Source of the DNA: DASUAS01 sp963841415
GTDB taxonomy: Bacteria; Actinomycetota; Acidimicrobiia; IMCC26256; DASPTH01
Direction: 5' to 3'
DNA: 64,000 nucleotides
Assembly: GCA_963841415.1 (NCBI GenBank)
Contig: CAWJCN010000003.1
Span: forward strand, 1,302,001 to 1,366,000
Position 1 is the stretch's first letter. Every line of letters begins with the position of its first letter. Position numbers and translations under genes: made by a program. This document shows positions 24,320 through 33,277 of the stretch, in pieces. The notes under the pieces are model-generated. The model was not told where the DNA came from. It did no database searches and saw only the letters and a list, made by a program, of their open reading frames with translations.

Positions 24320-25597
24320 GTGAGCAATACGCTGCCATTCGTGCCGGACGACGAGGGACTCCAGGACGAGATCGCGGCCTGGTTGCAACGCAACTGGGAC
24401 CCCGACCTGACCGTGCGCGAGTGGTGGGAGCGCGTCGGCGAGGCCGGCTGGACCGCGCCTCACTTCTCGCTCGAGTGGGGTGGTCGCGGCTACTCGCGTC
24501 GTTCGCTGGGCACCGTGTACAAGGCGTTCCGCGCGGCGGGCGCGGTCGCGCCGCCCGGCGGCCTCGGCATGATGATGGCCGCGCCGACCATCCTCACCCA
24601 CGGCACGCCCGAGCAGGTCGAGCGCCACGTGAAGCCGATCTACGACGGCTCGCTCGCGTGGTGCCAGCTCTTCAGCGAGCCCGGCAACGGCTCGGACCTC
24701 GCCGGCCTCACGACGAGGGCGACGCGCGACGGCGACCGCTGGATCATCTCCGGTCAGAAGGTGTGGAGCTCCCAGGCGATCGAGTCCGACTACGGGATGC
24801 TCCTCGCCCGCACCGACTTCGACGCGCCCAAGCACGCCGGCATCTCGTGGTTCGCGTTCAACCTCGACCAGCCCGGCGTCACCATCCGTCCACTGCGCGA
24901 GATGACCGGGCGCGCGTTGTTCAACGAGGTGTTCTTCGACGACGCCGTCGTCGACGACGCCGACCTCATCGGTGGGGTGAACAACGGCTGGGCGGTTGCC
25001 AACACCACCCTGTTCTTCGAGCGCAGCGGCATCGGTGCCGGCAGCGGCGGCGGTGGTTTCCCGCCGCCGGGTACCAAGGAGGGCTACCTCGACCTGCGGG
25101 CCGGCGACGTCGCCACGATGCGTGCCGACCAGGACAACCGCGGTGTCACCGTCGCCGAGCTCCTCACGCTGGCGAGCGAACGCGGCTGCACCAACGATCC
25201 GATGTTGCGCCAGAAGTTGGCGCGCTTGCACTCGCTGACCCGCATCGGAGAGCTCAACGGGCAGCGCATGAAGGAGACCGCGGCGCGCGGGCGCGACATC
25301 CCGGGGTTTCCGAACATGGCGAAGAACCAGCAGACGATCACGATGAAGCTCGTCGCCGAGGTCGCGCTGGACATCCTGGGCCCCGCTGGTCTCTTGTGGG
25401 GCGCCGACGGCGTCGACGACGGCCGTTACGCGGAGCAGTTCAACTTCGTGCGCTGCATGTCGATCGCCGGGGGGAGCGACGAGATCAACAAGAACGTCAT
25501 CGGCGAGCGGGCGCTCGGGCTGCCCCGAGAGCCCGACCCGAACAAGGGGATGCCGTACCGCGAGGTCCTTGCCGGCCTCCGCCCGGGGGCTGCCTGA
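24320..25597 (+). CDS. Acyl-CoA dehydrogenase
   Basis: 425-aa FAD enzyme of the ACAD family. It shows QLFSEPGNGSDLAGLTTRA (substrate/FAD loop), KVWSSQA, the NEVFFDDAVV stretch and the C-terminal SIAGGSDEINKNVIGERALG that binds FAD across the dimer. The catalytic base cannot be assigned with certainty. Long members of this type act in steroid and branched-acid oxidation in actinobacteria. GTG start, 3 nt after the LLM remnant. Probably acts with the thioesterase upstream and amidohydrolase downstream. Confidence 0.9.
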   Translation: MSNTLPFVPDDEGLQDEIAAWLQRNWDPDLTVREWWERVGEAGWTAPHFSLEWGGRGYSRRSLGTVYKAFRAAGAVAPPGGLGMMMAAPTILTHGTPEQVERHVKPIYDGSLAWCQLFSEPGNGSDLAGLTTRATRDGDRWIISGQKVWSSQAIESDYGMLLARTDFDAPKHAGISWFAFNLDQPGVTIRPLREMTGRALFNEVFFDDAVVDDADLIGGVNNGWAVANTTLFFERSGIGAGSGGGGFPPPGTKEGYLDLRAGDVATMRADQDNRGVTVAELLTLASERGCTNDPMLRQKLARLHSLTRIGELNGQRMKETAARGRDIPGFPNMAKNQQTITMKLVAEVALDILGPAGLLWGADGVDDGRYAEQFNFVRCMSIAGGSDEINKNVIGERALGLPREPDPNKGMPYREVLAGLRPGAA

Positions 25598-25693
25598 TCA
25601 AACCCGTCTGATCGCACCCGCCTGATCGCAGTGGGAGCGTCGCGGCCACGGTGGTAGACAGATCGCGAGTCGCCGAACACGGGGGAACATCAC

Positions 25694-26867
25694 ATGGGCC
25701 GCAAGTACCAGGTCATCTCCGGTGACGGACACCTCGAGACTCCGCCCGATTTCGTCGCCTTCGTCCCCGAGAAGTTCAAGGACCGGGCGCCGAAGTTGAT
25801 CACGCTGCCCGACGGCGGCGGCGACGCCTGGTTGATGGAGGGCATGCCGCTCACCTACGCGAGTCAGAACCTGCGGGGTCGCGGCAAGGTGAAGTTCGCC
25901 GGGCAGAGCTACTTCAAGGAAGACGGGTCGCGCACCGACGGCGCCGGCGACGGACGCCAGCGGCTGCACGAACAGGACGAGGACGGCATCGACGCCGAGC
26001 TGCTGTTCGTTCCGGTGTTCGCCAGCCGGTTCCTCGAGAAGGTCGCGGATCACGACGCCTACCTGGCGATGGTGCGCGCGTACAACGACTGGCTCGCCGA
26101 CTACTGCTCGGTCGCACCCGATCGGCTCATCGGCAACGCGCTCATGCCGATCTCCGGCATCGACGACGCGATCGCCGAGCTCGAGCGCGCGCGACGCGAA
26201 CGGGTTCAAGTCGGTGCAGCTGCTCAACAGTCCCAACGGTGGCTCCGCGCCGAAGCCGGAAGACGACCGCTTCTGGGAGAAGGCGCTGGAGCTCGACATG
26301 CCACTCTCGCCGCACATGTCGTTCGCCGGCGTGATGAACACCGGTGGTCCGCGACACGACACCGCGCAGTGGCCCGTCGAAGCGGGGATGACCCAGCACT
26401 CGCAGACGGCACCCGCACCCACGATGGCGCAGCTGATCGTGAACCGCACCTTCGAACGGTTCCCGGAGCTGAAGTTCTACTTCGCCGAGATCAACGCCGC
26501 GATCTTGCCGGCGTCGCTGTACTACATGGACCGCGACTACCTCGAGTACAACACCTGGTTCGAGCTCGAGCTGCCGAAGATGCCGTCGCAGTACATGCGT
26601 GACCACGCGATCTACGGCATGGTGCGCGAGCCGCTGGCGGTGAAGATGGGCCAGGAGCTTCCCGACCAGATGCCGCTCGAGCTGTTCTGGTGGGGGAGCG
26701 ACTTCCCGCACTCGGTCGGGACGTTCCCGCACTCGCGTGAGTACATCGACGAGACGTTCGCGGGCCTCAAGCCCGAGCTCCGGCACACGCTGCTCGTCGG
26801 CAACGCGGCAGAACACCTGCACCTCGACCTCGACGCCGACATCACCGAGACGCCGGCCGCCGCGTAG
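25694..26867 (+). pseudogene. Amidohydrolase (Amidohydro_2), frameshifted
   Basis: The two halves of one amidohydrolase lie in different frames. Codons from ATG 25694 give GDGHLETPPDF (metal-binding DxH) to AIAELERAR; after about 26190 the other frame continues NGFKSVQLLNSPNG to SFAGVMN, WWGSDFPHSVGTFPHS and GNAAEHLHLDL. The break lies in a CGCGCGCG run (26185-26192) and equals loss of 2 nt or gain of 1. Restoring one CG gives ELERARDANGFKSV. Such TIM-barrel metal hydrolases or decarboxylases are common in aromatic and lipid catabolism. Either a recent pseudogene or a sequence error. Confidence 0.8.
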
Positions 26868-27313
26868 ACGACAAACGGAGGGCTCCGCGCCCACCTACCG
26901 CGCAGACCAGGGGACGCGGAGCACACTCCCGACCCGGGGCGTCACGGCGGCTCGCGCTGTTCTCCGCGTTTTTGCCGGCGGGAACGACCACACGGACAGG
27001 GACCCGCCGCCGCCCGCCGAGGCGATGAGCGACGCCGTGGTCGCCTCGGTCGAGCAGCCGCACCGGCCGGGCTCGGCGACCGCGTGGTCGTCGACCTGCA
27101 GCTCGTCCGCAGCAACATGGCACGCAGCAGCCTCAGCGCTGAGGTTCGCCACGCGTCGGTGGTGGACGGCAGCGTGCGGGTCGGGCTGCGGTTCGTCGAC
27201 GTCGGCGAGCTCGAGCACGCGCTGTTGCTCCGAGTGGTCGTGCGTCAGAAGTTCGCGCGGCGCAACCTGGGATGGTCATCCCGTTGCTGCCGTCACGCGT
27301 GGCCGACTGACGG
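26868..27313. other. 446-nt stretch without an intact gene
   Basis: Lies between the amidohydrolase and the convergent flavin reductase gene. The only protein-like signal is the possible PilZ-like fragment at 27069-27272 (entered separately). The first 200 nt show no convincing coding frame on either strand. Confidence 0.5.
27069..27272 (+). pseudogene. Possible PilZ-like domain fragment
   Basis: The frame reads GLGDRVVVDLQLVRS, then VDGSVRVGLRFVDVGELEH, resembling the end of a PilZ (cyclic-di-GMP binding) domain. The arginine-containing N-terminal binding motif is not found in frame upstream, and the frame continues into unrelated sequence. It may be a decayed gene fragment or a chance frame. 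Confidence 0.3.
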
Positions 27314-28013
27314 CTACGCGCTCGGTCCGAAGCGCTCGAAGCGGATGCGCTCGGGTGTGACGCCGAGTTCGAGCAGCAGGTCGCCGACGCCATCGGTGAA
27401 CGCCGCTGATCCGCAGACGTAGACGGTCGCGTCGTCGCGCAGGTGCGGGACGACGTCGTCACTGCGGATGCGACCCGGCGGACGGTTCCACCCCGGTGGT
27501 GTGGCGCGTGTGTACAGCACCGTGGCGTCGGCGCGGCCGAGCAGCTCGGCGGCGTAGGACAGGTCGTCGGGAGTCCGGACCGACTCGACGAGGTGCGCGA
27601 GATCGTCGCGCGCGTTGGCGCGCGCCAGGCGCAGCATCGCCATCAGCGGGACGACACCGGAACCGCCACCGATCAGCAATGCGCGGCGTGGTCGCGTCCC
27701 ACACGAAGAAGCCGCCGATCGGACCCCGCACCTCGAGCTCGTCACCCACTTCGACGACGTCGTGGAGGAAGGTCGACACCTCGCCGTCGTCGAGGTGTTC
27801 CACGGTGAGGTCGAGCTCCTTGCCACCGTCGGGTGGTGAGGCGACGGAGTACGACCGTGACGCGGTGTAGCCGTCGGGCGCGGTGAGCCGCACGACGAAG
27901 TGCTGACCGGCGAGGTGGTCGGTCGGGCTCTCGAGTGCGAGCCGGAACGTCTTCGTGCGCGGGTTCTCGTCGTGGATCCCGACCACGGTCGCGGTCCGCC
28001 ACGCGGCGGGCAC
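27314..28013 (-). pseudogene. Ferredoxin/flavin reductase (FNR family), frameshifted
   Basis: From GTG 28013 the first frame gives an FAD-binding barrel (AGQHFVVRLTAPDG, SRSYSVASPP, EVRGPIGGFFVWD). The NAD-binding half continues in another frame after about 27685 (RALLIGGGSGVVPLMAMLR, VYVCGSAAFTDGVG). The two meet in a GC-only stretch at 27680-27690 with a net change of +1 or -2. Such reductases pass electrons from NAD(P)H to partner proteins. It starts 2 nt after the molybdopterin oxidoreductase gene and is probably its redox partner. Broken gene or sequence error. Confidence 0.78.
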
Positions 28014-28015
28014 GG

Positions 28016-28627
28016 TCAGTCGCCCTGGTAGCGCTGCTCGAGCCAGGGGTCGCCGCGGTCGTGATAGCCGTTGCGCTCCCAGAACCCGGGTTCGTCGTGG
28101 TCGAGGACGCGGAGCCCGGAGACCCACTTGGCGCTCTTCCAGAAGTAGAGGTGCGGTACGAGCAAGCGGGCGGGCCCGCCGTGGTCGCGCGAGAGCGGCG
28201 AGCCGTCGGCAGTGAACGCGACCCACGCCTTGCCTCCCGTGACGTCGTCGAGGGGGAGGTTCGTGGTGTAGCCGGTTGAGGAGAACGCGAGCACGTGGCT
28301 CGCGTCGGGCTGGGGGCGAGCCGTCTCGAGGAGCGTGTCGATCGACACGCCGACGAACTCCATGCCGAGCTTCGACCAGGTGGTGACGCAGTGGATGTCG
28401 CCCGCGTACGTCGACGACGGCAGCGCGTGCATCTCGTCCCAGGACCATGTGGTGGGTTGCTCCACGTGGCCCTCGACGGTGAACGTCCACTCGGCCGGGT
28501 CGATCCTGGGGGTGGCCTCGGCCGCCAGGACGGGCCATTGCCGACCGGTGTCGTACTGCCCGGGCGGGAGCCGCGGGTCGCGTGTGTCTCGTCCGCGACC
28601 GGTGAAGCCGCGCGTGAACTTGGCCAT
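28016..28627 (-). CDS. Sulfite-oxidase-fold molybdopterin oxidoreductase
   Basis: 203 aa with the oxidoreductase molybdopterin domain (PF00174). The Mo-ligating Cys is in GDIHCVTTWSKLG, followed by the cofactor-binding GYTTNLPLDDV, GGPARLLVPHLYFWKSAKW and the C-terminal EPGFWERNGYHDRGDPW. There is no Tat signal, so unlike MsrP/YedY it is probably cytoplasmic. ATG at 28625-28627. The adjacent flavin reductase gene suggests a two-component system. Substrate unknown. Confidence 0.85.
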   Translation of the reverse strand: MAKFTRGFTGRGRDTRDPRLPPGQYDTGRQWPVLAAEATPRIDPAEWTFTVEGHVEQPTTWSWDEMHALPSSTYAGDIHCVTTWSKLGMEFVGVSIDTLLETARPQPDASHVLAFSSTGYTTNLPLDDVTGGKAWVAFTADGSPLSRDHGGPARLLVPHLYFWKSAKWVSGLRVLDHDEPGFWERNGYHDRGDPWLEQRYQGD

Positions 28628-28720
28628 GCCCGTCAGTGTTCCACGTCCTCGCCATGGGGAGGCCGGCTTCCTCCCCCGGTGGGTAGTGTCGGGCGAGCGT
28701 GGCACCGGGGGGAAGGTCCA

Positions 28721-28917
28721 ACCGTGATGGAGATGCAGCGGAGGCGTGGCCGGAGGCCGGGACGCCGGAGCGAAATCGACCAACCGTGATGGAGATGCAG
28801 CGGAGGCGTGGCCGGAGGCCGGGACGCCGGAGCGAAATCGACCAACCGTGATGGAGATGCAGCGGAGGCGTGGCCGGAGGCCGGGACGCCGGAGCGAAAT
28901 CGACCAACCGTGATGGA
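28721..28917. repeat. Three 62-bp tandem repeats plus a partial copy
   Basis: Identical 62-bp units begin at 28721, 28783 and 28845; an 11-bp fourth start (28907-28917) runs into the first codons of the alcohol dehydrogenase gene. Each unit contains a hairpin: outer stem GGCGT/ACGCC, inner stem GGCC/GGCC, GGA loop, GGG bulge. A diverged copy at 34244-34296 keeps both stems through paired changes. The array fills the region between divergent genes. Confidence 0.92.
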
Positions 28918-29972
28918 TGTGATGGCGGCGAGTGTGTACGTCGGTGACGGCGTGCTCGAGGTGCACGACGTCGCGGTCCCGGCGCCCGGTCCCGGCGACG
29001 TGCTCGTCGAGATCGGGCAGTGTGGGATCTGCGGCACCGACGTGCATCTGGTGCTCGAACGCATCGCCCGCCCGGGCACCGTGCTCGGACACGAGTGGGC
29101 GGGGACGATCGCCGCGTTGGGCGACAGGGTCGAGGGCTGGGCGGTCGGCGACCGTGTCGTGTGCGGACCGTCGCCGGGGTGTGGTGTGTGCCGCGCGTGC
29201 TCGCGCGGGCCGGCCGTCCGTCTGCCTCGAGCGACCACTCACCGATCACCTCGACTTCCGGGGCGCGTACGCCCGTTACGTCGTGGCGCCCGCGGCACAG
29301 CTCCTGACCGTGCCCGACGCGCTGTCGCTCCGCCACGCCGCCCTCACCGAACCCACCGCAGTGGCGCTCCACGCGGTGACGCTCTCCGGTGCGACGCCCG
29401 ACGACCGGGTGCTGGTGACGGGCGCGGGTCCCGTCGGCCTGCTCGTGACCGCGGTGCTGCACGCCCAGGGCGTCCGCGACGTGACGGTGTCGGAACCGTC
29501 GCCGGTGCGCCGGGAGCGTGCGCGGGCGGTCGGCGCGGCACGAGTTGTCGAGCCGCACGAGCTGCCGGCGCCGAAGATGGGTGCACCGGTGCCGGTGCCC
29601 TTCACGATCGCGTTCGAGTGCTCGGGCCGGGCGGAAGCTGCGGAGTCGGCCCTCGACCAGCTCGACTTCGCCGGCAGCTGCGTCTTCGTGGGCACGGGCC
29701 ACGACCTCCCGCGCATCAACCACAACCGCGTGATCGTGCTCGAGAACACGATCATCGGCGCCTACAACTACGACGCCGGCGGCTTCGCGCCGGCGCTCGA
29801 CCTGTTGGCGTCGGGGGCGATGCCGCTCGACGCGCTGGTCGAGCCGGTTGACGTGTTCCTCGACGACCTGCTGCCGGTGATGCGACGTTGCGCGGCAGGC
29901 GAGTTGCCCGGCAAGGTGATGGTCCGACCGACCCGTTCGGACGACAGTTCGGAGGAGAATTCGCATGGCTGA
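28913..29972 (+). pseudogene. Zinc-binding alcohol dehydrogenase, frameshifted
   Basis: The MDR family N-terminal domain (GICGTDVHLV, GHEWAGTIAALG, structural zinc CGVCRACS) is in the ATG 28913 frame. After about 29205 the other frame continues VCLERPLTDHLDFRGAYA, GAGPVGLLVTAVL (Rossmann fold) and ends at 29972. The break lies in TCGCGCGGGCCGGCCG; the net change is +1 or -2. Undoing it restores CGVCRACSRGRPSVC, the four-Cys structural site. It would oxidise an alcohol or diol with NAD. The next gene starts 8 nt before its stop. Confidence 0.8.
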
Positions 29973-30414
29973 ACCGACGTTCCCGCCGCGGCTGAACCAC
30001 GTCGCGATCACGATGCCGCCGGGCGAGCTCGACGACGGCGCGCGCGCCGAGATCAAGAACTTCTACGGGGATGTGTTCAGCTGGGTCGAGGGCGACAACA
30101 GCGGCGAGTCGGGCAACCCGCTGATCCTCATGACCGGGCAGATGCAGTTCGTCTACCTGCTGCCCGGCGATCCCGCGTTGGAGTGCCCACATCTCGACCA
30201 CTTCGGGCTCGAGGTGTCGTCGGTCGCGGAGATCGACGCCATCATCGGCAAGGCCAAGGCGTGGCAGGAGAAGGACGACCGCGTGCAGATCATCGACGTC
30301 AAGGCGCGCGAATCCGAGGGTCCGCGCGGCCACTACGTGCTCACGAGCGCGTACGTCGGCTACCTGTTGCCGATGATGGTCGAGCTGCAACACCTGCACG
30401 TCGATCTCGCGTGA
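29965..30414 (+). CDS. VOC-superfamily protein
   Basis: 149 aa. NHVAITMPPGELD, then KNFYGDVFSW at the start of the fold and CPHLDHFGLEVSSVAEIDA in the second half, place it in the glyoxalase/VOC superfamily. Metal ligands are not assignable. It overlaps the alcohol dehydrogenase end and its own stop overlaps the acyl-CoA ligase start (GTGA), so it belongs to that operon. Possible isomerase, epimerase or dioxygenase. Confidence 0.7.
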   Translation: MAEPTFPPRLNHVAITMPPGELDDGARAEIKNFYGDVFSWVEGDNSGESGNPLILMTGQMQFVYLLPGDPALECPHLDHFGLEVSSVAEIDAIIGKAKAWQEKDDRVQIIDVKARESEGPRGHYVLTSAYVGYLLPMMVELQHLHVDLA

Positions 30415-31922
30415 GCGGAGTGGCGGCGCCGGTTTCGCTGCCGCGCACGATCGCCGACGTCTTCGCTCCCGTGGTCGCGGCTGATCCCGACCGCGAGGCC
30501 CTCGTCACCCGATCGGGTCGGTGGTCGTACGCGGAGCTCGACCGGCTCGCGAACCAGGCCGCGCACGCGCTCGCCGCACTCGGCGTCCAGGCCGGAGATC
30601 GGGTTGCGGGCGGGTTGCCCAACGACCTCGACGTCATCCTCGCCTTCCACGGGTCGATGCGGATCGGTGCGGTGTGGGTGGGCATCAACCGTGCGCTGGC
30701 ACCGCCCGAGAAGCAGTTCCTGCTCGACGACAGCGGCACGTCGCTGCTGCTGTGCGACGCCGCGACCGCGGAGCAGCTGACGGGCAGCGGCACGCGTGCG
30801 CTCACGGTCGAGGACGCACCGGGGGAGTGGCACGACGCGCTCGCGGCGGCACCGGACGAGCCGTTCGGGCGCGACATCGACCCGTTCGCGCCGGCCGGGA
30901 TTGCCTACACCAGTGGCACCACCGGCTACCCGAAGGGTGCGACCCACAGCCAGCACAACCTGCTGGTGCCGGGGGCGATGCTCGGCGCGAGCCGCGGATG
31001 GGGGCGGGCACTGCGCAAGGGCGACTTCCTCGCCTTGACGATCCTCAACATGCAGGTGCTCACGACGTTGACGACGGCGCAAGCGGGCGGCAGTTCGATC
31101 GTGTTCGACCGCAACGACCCCGTCGGCGTGGCCGAGTGGATCCGCACCGAGCGGGTCACGGTGTGGAACGGGCCGCCGGCGCTCATCCACTCCCTTGCGC
31201 ACGACGACGCGGTCGTGGCCGACGATCTCGCCTCGCTCGACGAGGTGTGGAACGGTGGCGGCGATTGCCCGGAGCCGGTGCGCGCCGCGTTCGAGAAGAA
31301 GTTCGGCAAGCCGGTGCTGATGACGTACGGGCTGAGCGAGGCGCCGACCGTCGTGACGATCGACGATCCCGACGGCACCCACGCGGTTGGCGGGAGCGGC
31401 CGTCCGCTGCCGCACCTCGAGATCCACGTCGTCGACGACGAGCTGTGCGTGGCGCCTGCGACCACCGGCGCGTACGCGGGCGTCTACCGCCCGATGCTGG
31501 GCTACTGGAACCGCGACGGGGCCACCGCCGAGACCCTGCTCGACGGCATGCTCCACACCGGCGACCTCGGCTTCGTCGACGACGACGGCTTTCTCCACGT
31601 GCGCGACCGCAAGAGCCTCGTGATCATCCGCGGTGGCGGCAACGTGTATCCGGCCGAGATCGAGCGAGTGCTGCACGAGCTCCCGGAGATCGAAGCGTGC
31701 GCGGTGGTTGGTCTCCCCGACGAACGACTGGGCGAGCGGGTCGCGATCGCGGTGCAGCTGTGCGCCGGAGCCGCCGTCACCGAGGCCGAGCTCCGCGCGC
31801 ACTGCGAGGCCAACCTGGCCAAGTACAAGATCCCCGAGCGCTGGCTCTTCGTCGACGACTTCCCCCGCAACTCCATGGGCAAGATCCAGCGCCGCGACCT
31901 CCCCGCGCTCTTCACCCCCTAG
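30411..31922 (+). CDS. Acyl-CoA synthetase (AMP-forming)
   Basis: 503 aa of the ANL superfamily: AMP-binding P-loop YTSGTTGYPKGA (about residue 163), YGLSEAPT, the hinge/adenylate motif GDLGFVDDDG, IIRGGGNVYPAEIE and the catalytic Lys in NSMGKIQRRDL near the C-terminus. Activates a carboxylic acid to its CoA ester with ATP. The GTG start overlaps the VOC gene by 4 nt. The gene ends directly at a palindrome. Acid substrate unknown. Confidence 0.9.
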   Translation: MSGVAAPVSLPRTIADVFAPVVAADPDREALVTRSGRWSYAELDRLANQAAHALAALGVQAGDRVAGGLPNDLDVILAFHGSMRIGAVWVGINRALAPPEKQFLLDDSGTSLLLCDAATAEQLTGSGTRALTVEDAPGEWHDALAAAPDEPFGRDIDPFAPAGIAYTSGTTGYPKGATHSQHNLLVPGAMLGASRGWGRALRKGDFLALTILNMQVLTTLTTAQAGGSSIVFDRNDPVGVAEWIRTERVTVWNGPPALIHSLAHDDAVVADDLASLDEVWNGGGDCPEPVRAAFEKKFGKPVLMTYGLSEAPTVVTIDDPDGTHAVGGSGRPLPHLEIHVVDDELCVAPATTGAYAGVYRPMLGYWNRDGATAETLLDGMLHTGDLGFVDDDGFLHVRDRKSLVIIRGGGNVYPAEIERVLHELPEIEACAVVGLPDERLGERVAIAVQLCAGAAVTEAELRAHCEANLAKYKIPERWLFVDDFPRNSMGKIQRRDLPALFTP

Positions 31923-31974
31923 CGAACTGGCGCCGTTGACCCGGTGTAGAACCCCGGCGAACGACGCCAGTTCG
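31923..31974. terminator. Long-loop palindrome after the ligase gene
   Basis: CGAACTGGCG (31923-31932) and CGCCAGTTCG (31965-31974) form a perfect 10-bp stem around a 32-nt loop immediately after the ligase stop, between convergent genes. Probably a bidirectional terminator or transcript-end structure, though no U-tract follows on the plus strand. Confidence 0.5.
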
Positions 31975-32027
31975 GGGGTTGGGGGTTGGTGGTTGGGGGT
32001 TGGTGGTTGGGGTTCGGGGGTTGGGGG
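31974..32027 (+). repeat. G-rich GGGGGTT-type simple repeat
   Basis: Eight G-runs (GGGGG or GGTGG) separated by TT or TTC extend up to the SDR stop codon. The pattern could form a G-quadruplex on the plus strand, and thus on the 3' end of the ligase transcript. Confidence 0.8.
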
Positions 32028-32822
32028 TCAGATGCTGCGGAGGGTGCCGCCGTCGACGGCGAGGGCGGCACCGGTGATCCAGCTGGCGGACTCGCTGGCC
32101 AGGAAGACGACCGCGGCGGCGACCTCCTGGGGGTCGCCGAAGCGGCCGATGGCGACGGGATCCTTCTCCATCATCCTGGCCATGACGTCGTCGGCGGTGG
32201 TGCCCTGGGCGGCGGCTGCCGCGGCCGCGGTGTCGTTGATCGCCTCGGTGATGGTGACGCCGGGGATGACGCAGTTCGAGAGCACGCCCTGTGCCGAGTA
32301 GGCGTGCGAGAGGTTCTTCGAGTAGTTGAGCAGCGCCGCCTTGGCCGCGGAGTACGGACCGAAGTAGGGCCCGGGCTCGACGCCGTAGGTCGACGCGACG
32401 TGCACGAGACGACCCCACCCTCGTTCGAGCATGGTCGGGAGGCACGCGGCGGTGGTGCGCACCGCGGAGAAGAAGTTGAGCTCGAAGCCCTGCTGCCAGT
32501 CGTCGTTGGTGAGCTTGTGCAGACGCATCGGGTCGCCGCCGCCGCCCATGTTGTTCACCAGCACGTCGATGCGGCCGAGGTCGTCGAGCGCACGCTCGGC
32601 GAGCAACGGTGCCGCGGCGGCGTCGAAGAGGTCGGCGGCCACCTGCACCACTCGCACGCCGTGCGCCTCCACCTCGAGCGCGGTGCTCGCGAGCGCGTCG
32701 ACGCTGCGGGCGTTGAGCACCAGGTGGGCGCCCTCGCGCGCGAAGTCGAGCGCGATCTGACGGCCGATGCCGCGGCTCGCTCCGGTGACGATAGCGACGC
32801 GGTCGCGCAGCCCGAGCTCCAT
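32028..32822 (-). CDS. Short-chain dehydrogenase/reductase
   Basis: 264-aa SDR with TGASRGIG, NNMGGGG, the catalytic Ser in HVASTYG, YSAAK (the active-site YxxxK) and a C-terminal GAALAVDGG. NARS after beta-2 suggests NADP. Start ATG 32820-32822 overlaps the VOC gene stop by 1 nt. Last gene of the five-gene minus-strand operon 36980-32028; its stop follows a G-rich repeat. Substrate unknown. Confidence 0.88.
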   Translation of the reverse strand: MELGLRDRVAIVTGASRGIGRQIALDFAREGAHLVLNARSVDALASTALEVEAHGVRVVQVAADLFDAAAAPLLAERALDDLGRIDVLVNNMGGGGDPMRLHKLTNDDWQQGFELNFFSAVRTTAACLPTMLERGWGRLVHVASTYGVEPGPYFGPYSAAKAALLNYSKNLSHAYSAQGVLSNCVIPGVTITEAINDTAAAAAAAQGTTADDVMARMMEKDPVAIGRFGDPQEVAAAVVFLASESASWITGAALAVDGGTLRSI

Positions 32823-33277
32823 CAGCCCTCCGCGGCGACGCGCTCGGCGTAGGCCATCGGCAACAGCTCGATCAGCTGGCCGTCGGGGTCGCGCACGAAG
32901 ATGCCGCCGCTGATCTCGGTCTCGTGGAGCACCGTACCGCCGTACTTCTCGACGAGCGTGCACGTGGCCGGGATGTCCATGACGCTCAGCGAGATGTGGG
33001 TGAGCCCGATCTCGTTCATCGTGCGAGGCCGGTACGGGCCGGGTGCTGCGCCCTCGCCCGCGAAGTGCAGCAGCTCGAGCACGAACGATCCCTGCTTCAG
33101 GTAGCACGCGCGGAACCCGAGTGGCGTCTGCAGTTGCAACAGCTTGTCGCTGGGCTCGTCGCCGAGCTCGAGCACGCGCCAGAACGTGAATCCGAGGGCC
33201 TCTTCGTAGAAGGTGCGCGAGCGTTCGAGGTCCGACACGCACTGGCCGAGATGGTTCATCACGTTCGGCGTGTTCAT
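32822..33277 (-). CDS. VOC-family dioxygenase or lyase-like protein
   Basis: 151 aa. NHLGQCVSDLERSRTFYEEA begins the fold and GLTHISLSVMDIPATCTLVE begins the second half, ending GGIFVRDPDGQLIELLP with the typical metal Glu. Two VOC motifs in one chain suggest a glyoxalase I-like or extradiol-dioxygenase-like monomer. It overlaps both neighbours by 1-4 nt within the operon. Reaction unknown. Confidence 0.82.
   Translation of the reverse strand: MNTPNVMNHLGQCVSDLERSRTFYEEALGFTFWRVLELGDEPSDKLLQLQTPLGFRACYLKQGSFVLELLHFAGEGAAPGPYRPRTMNEIGLTHISLSVMDIPATCTLVEKYGGTVLHETEISGGIFVRDPDGQLIELLPMAYAERVAAEG

Noticed and set aside
28721..28917. CRISPR-like array
   Set aside because: Units are directly adjacent with no spacers and there are no cas genes.
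27459..30056. 865-aa minus-strand ORF through the 62-bp repeats
   Set aside because: It joins parts of three genes in different frames; the repeated peptide arises because three 62-bp units total 186 nt, a multiple of three.
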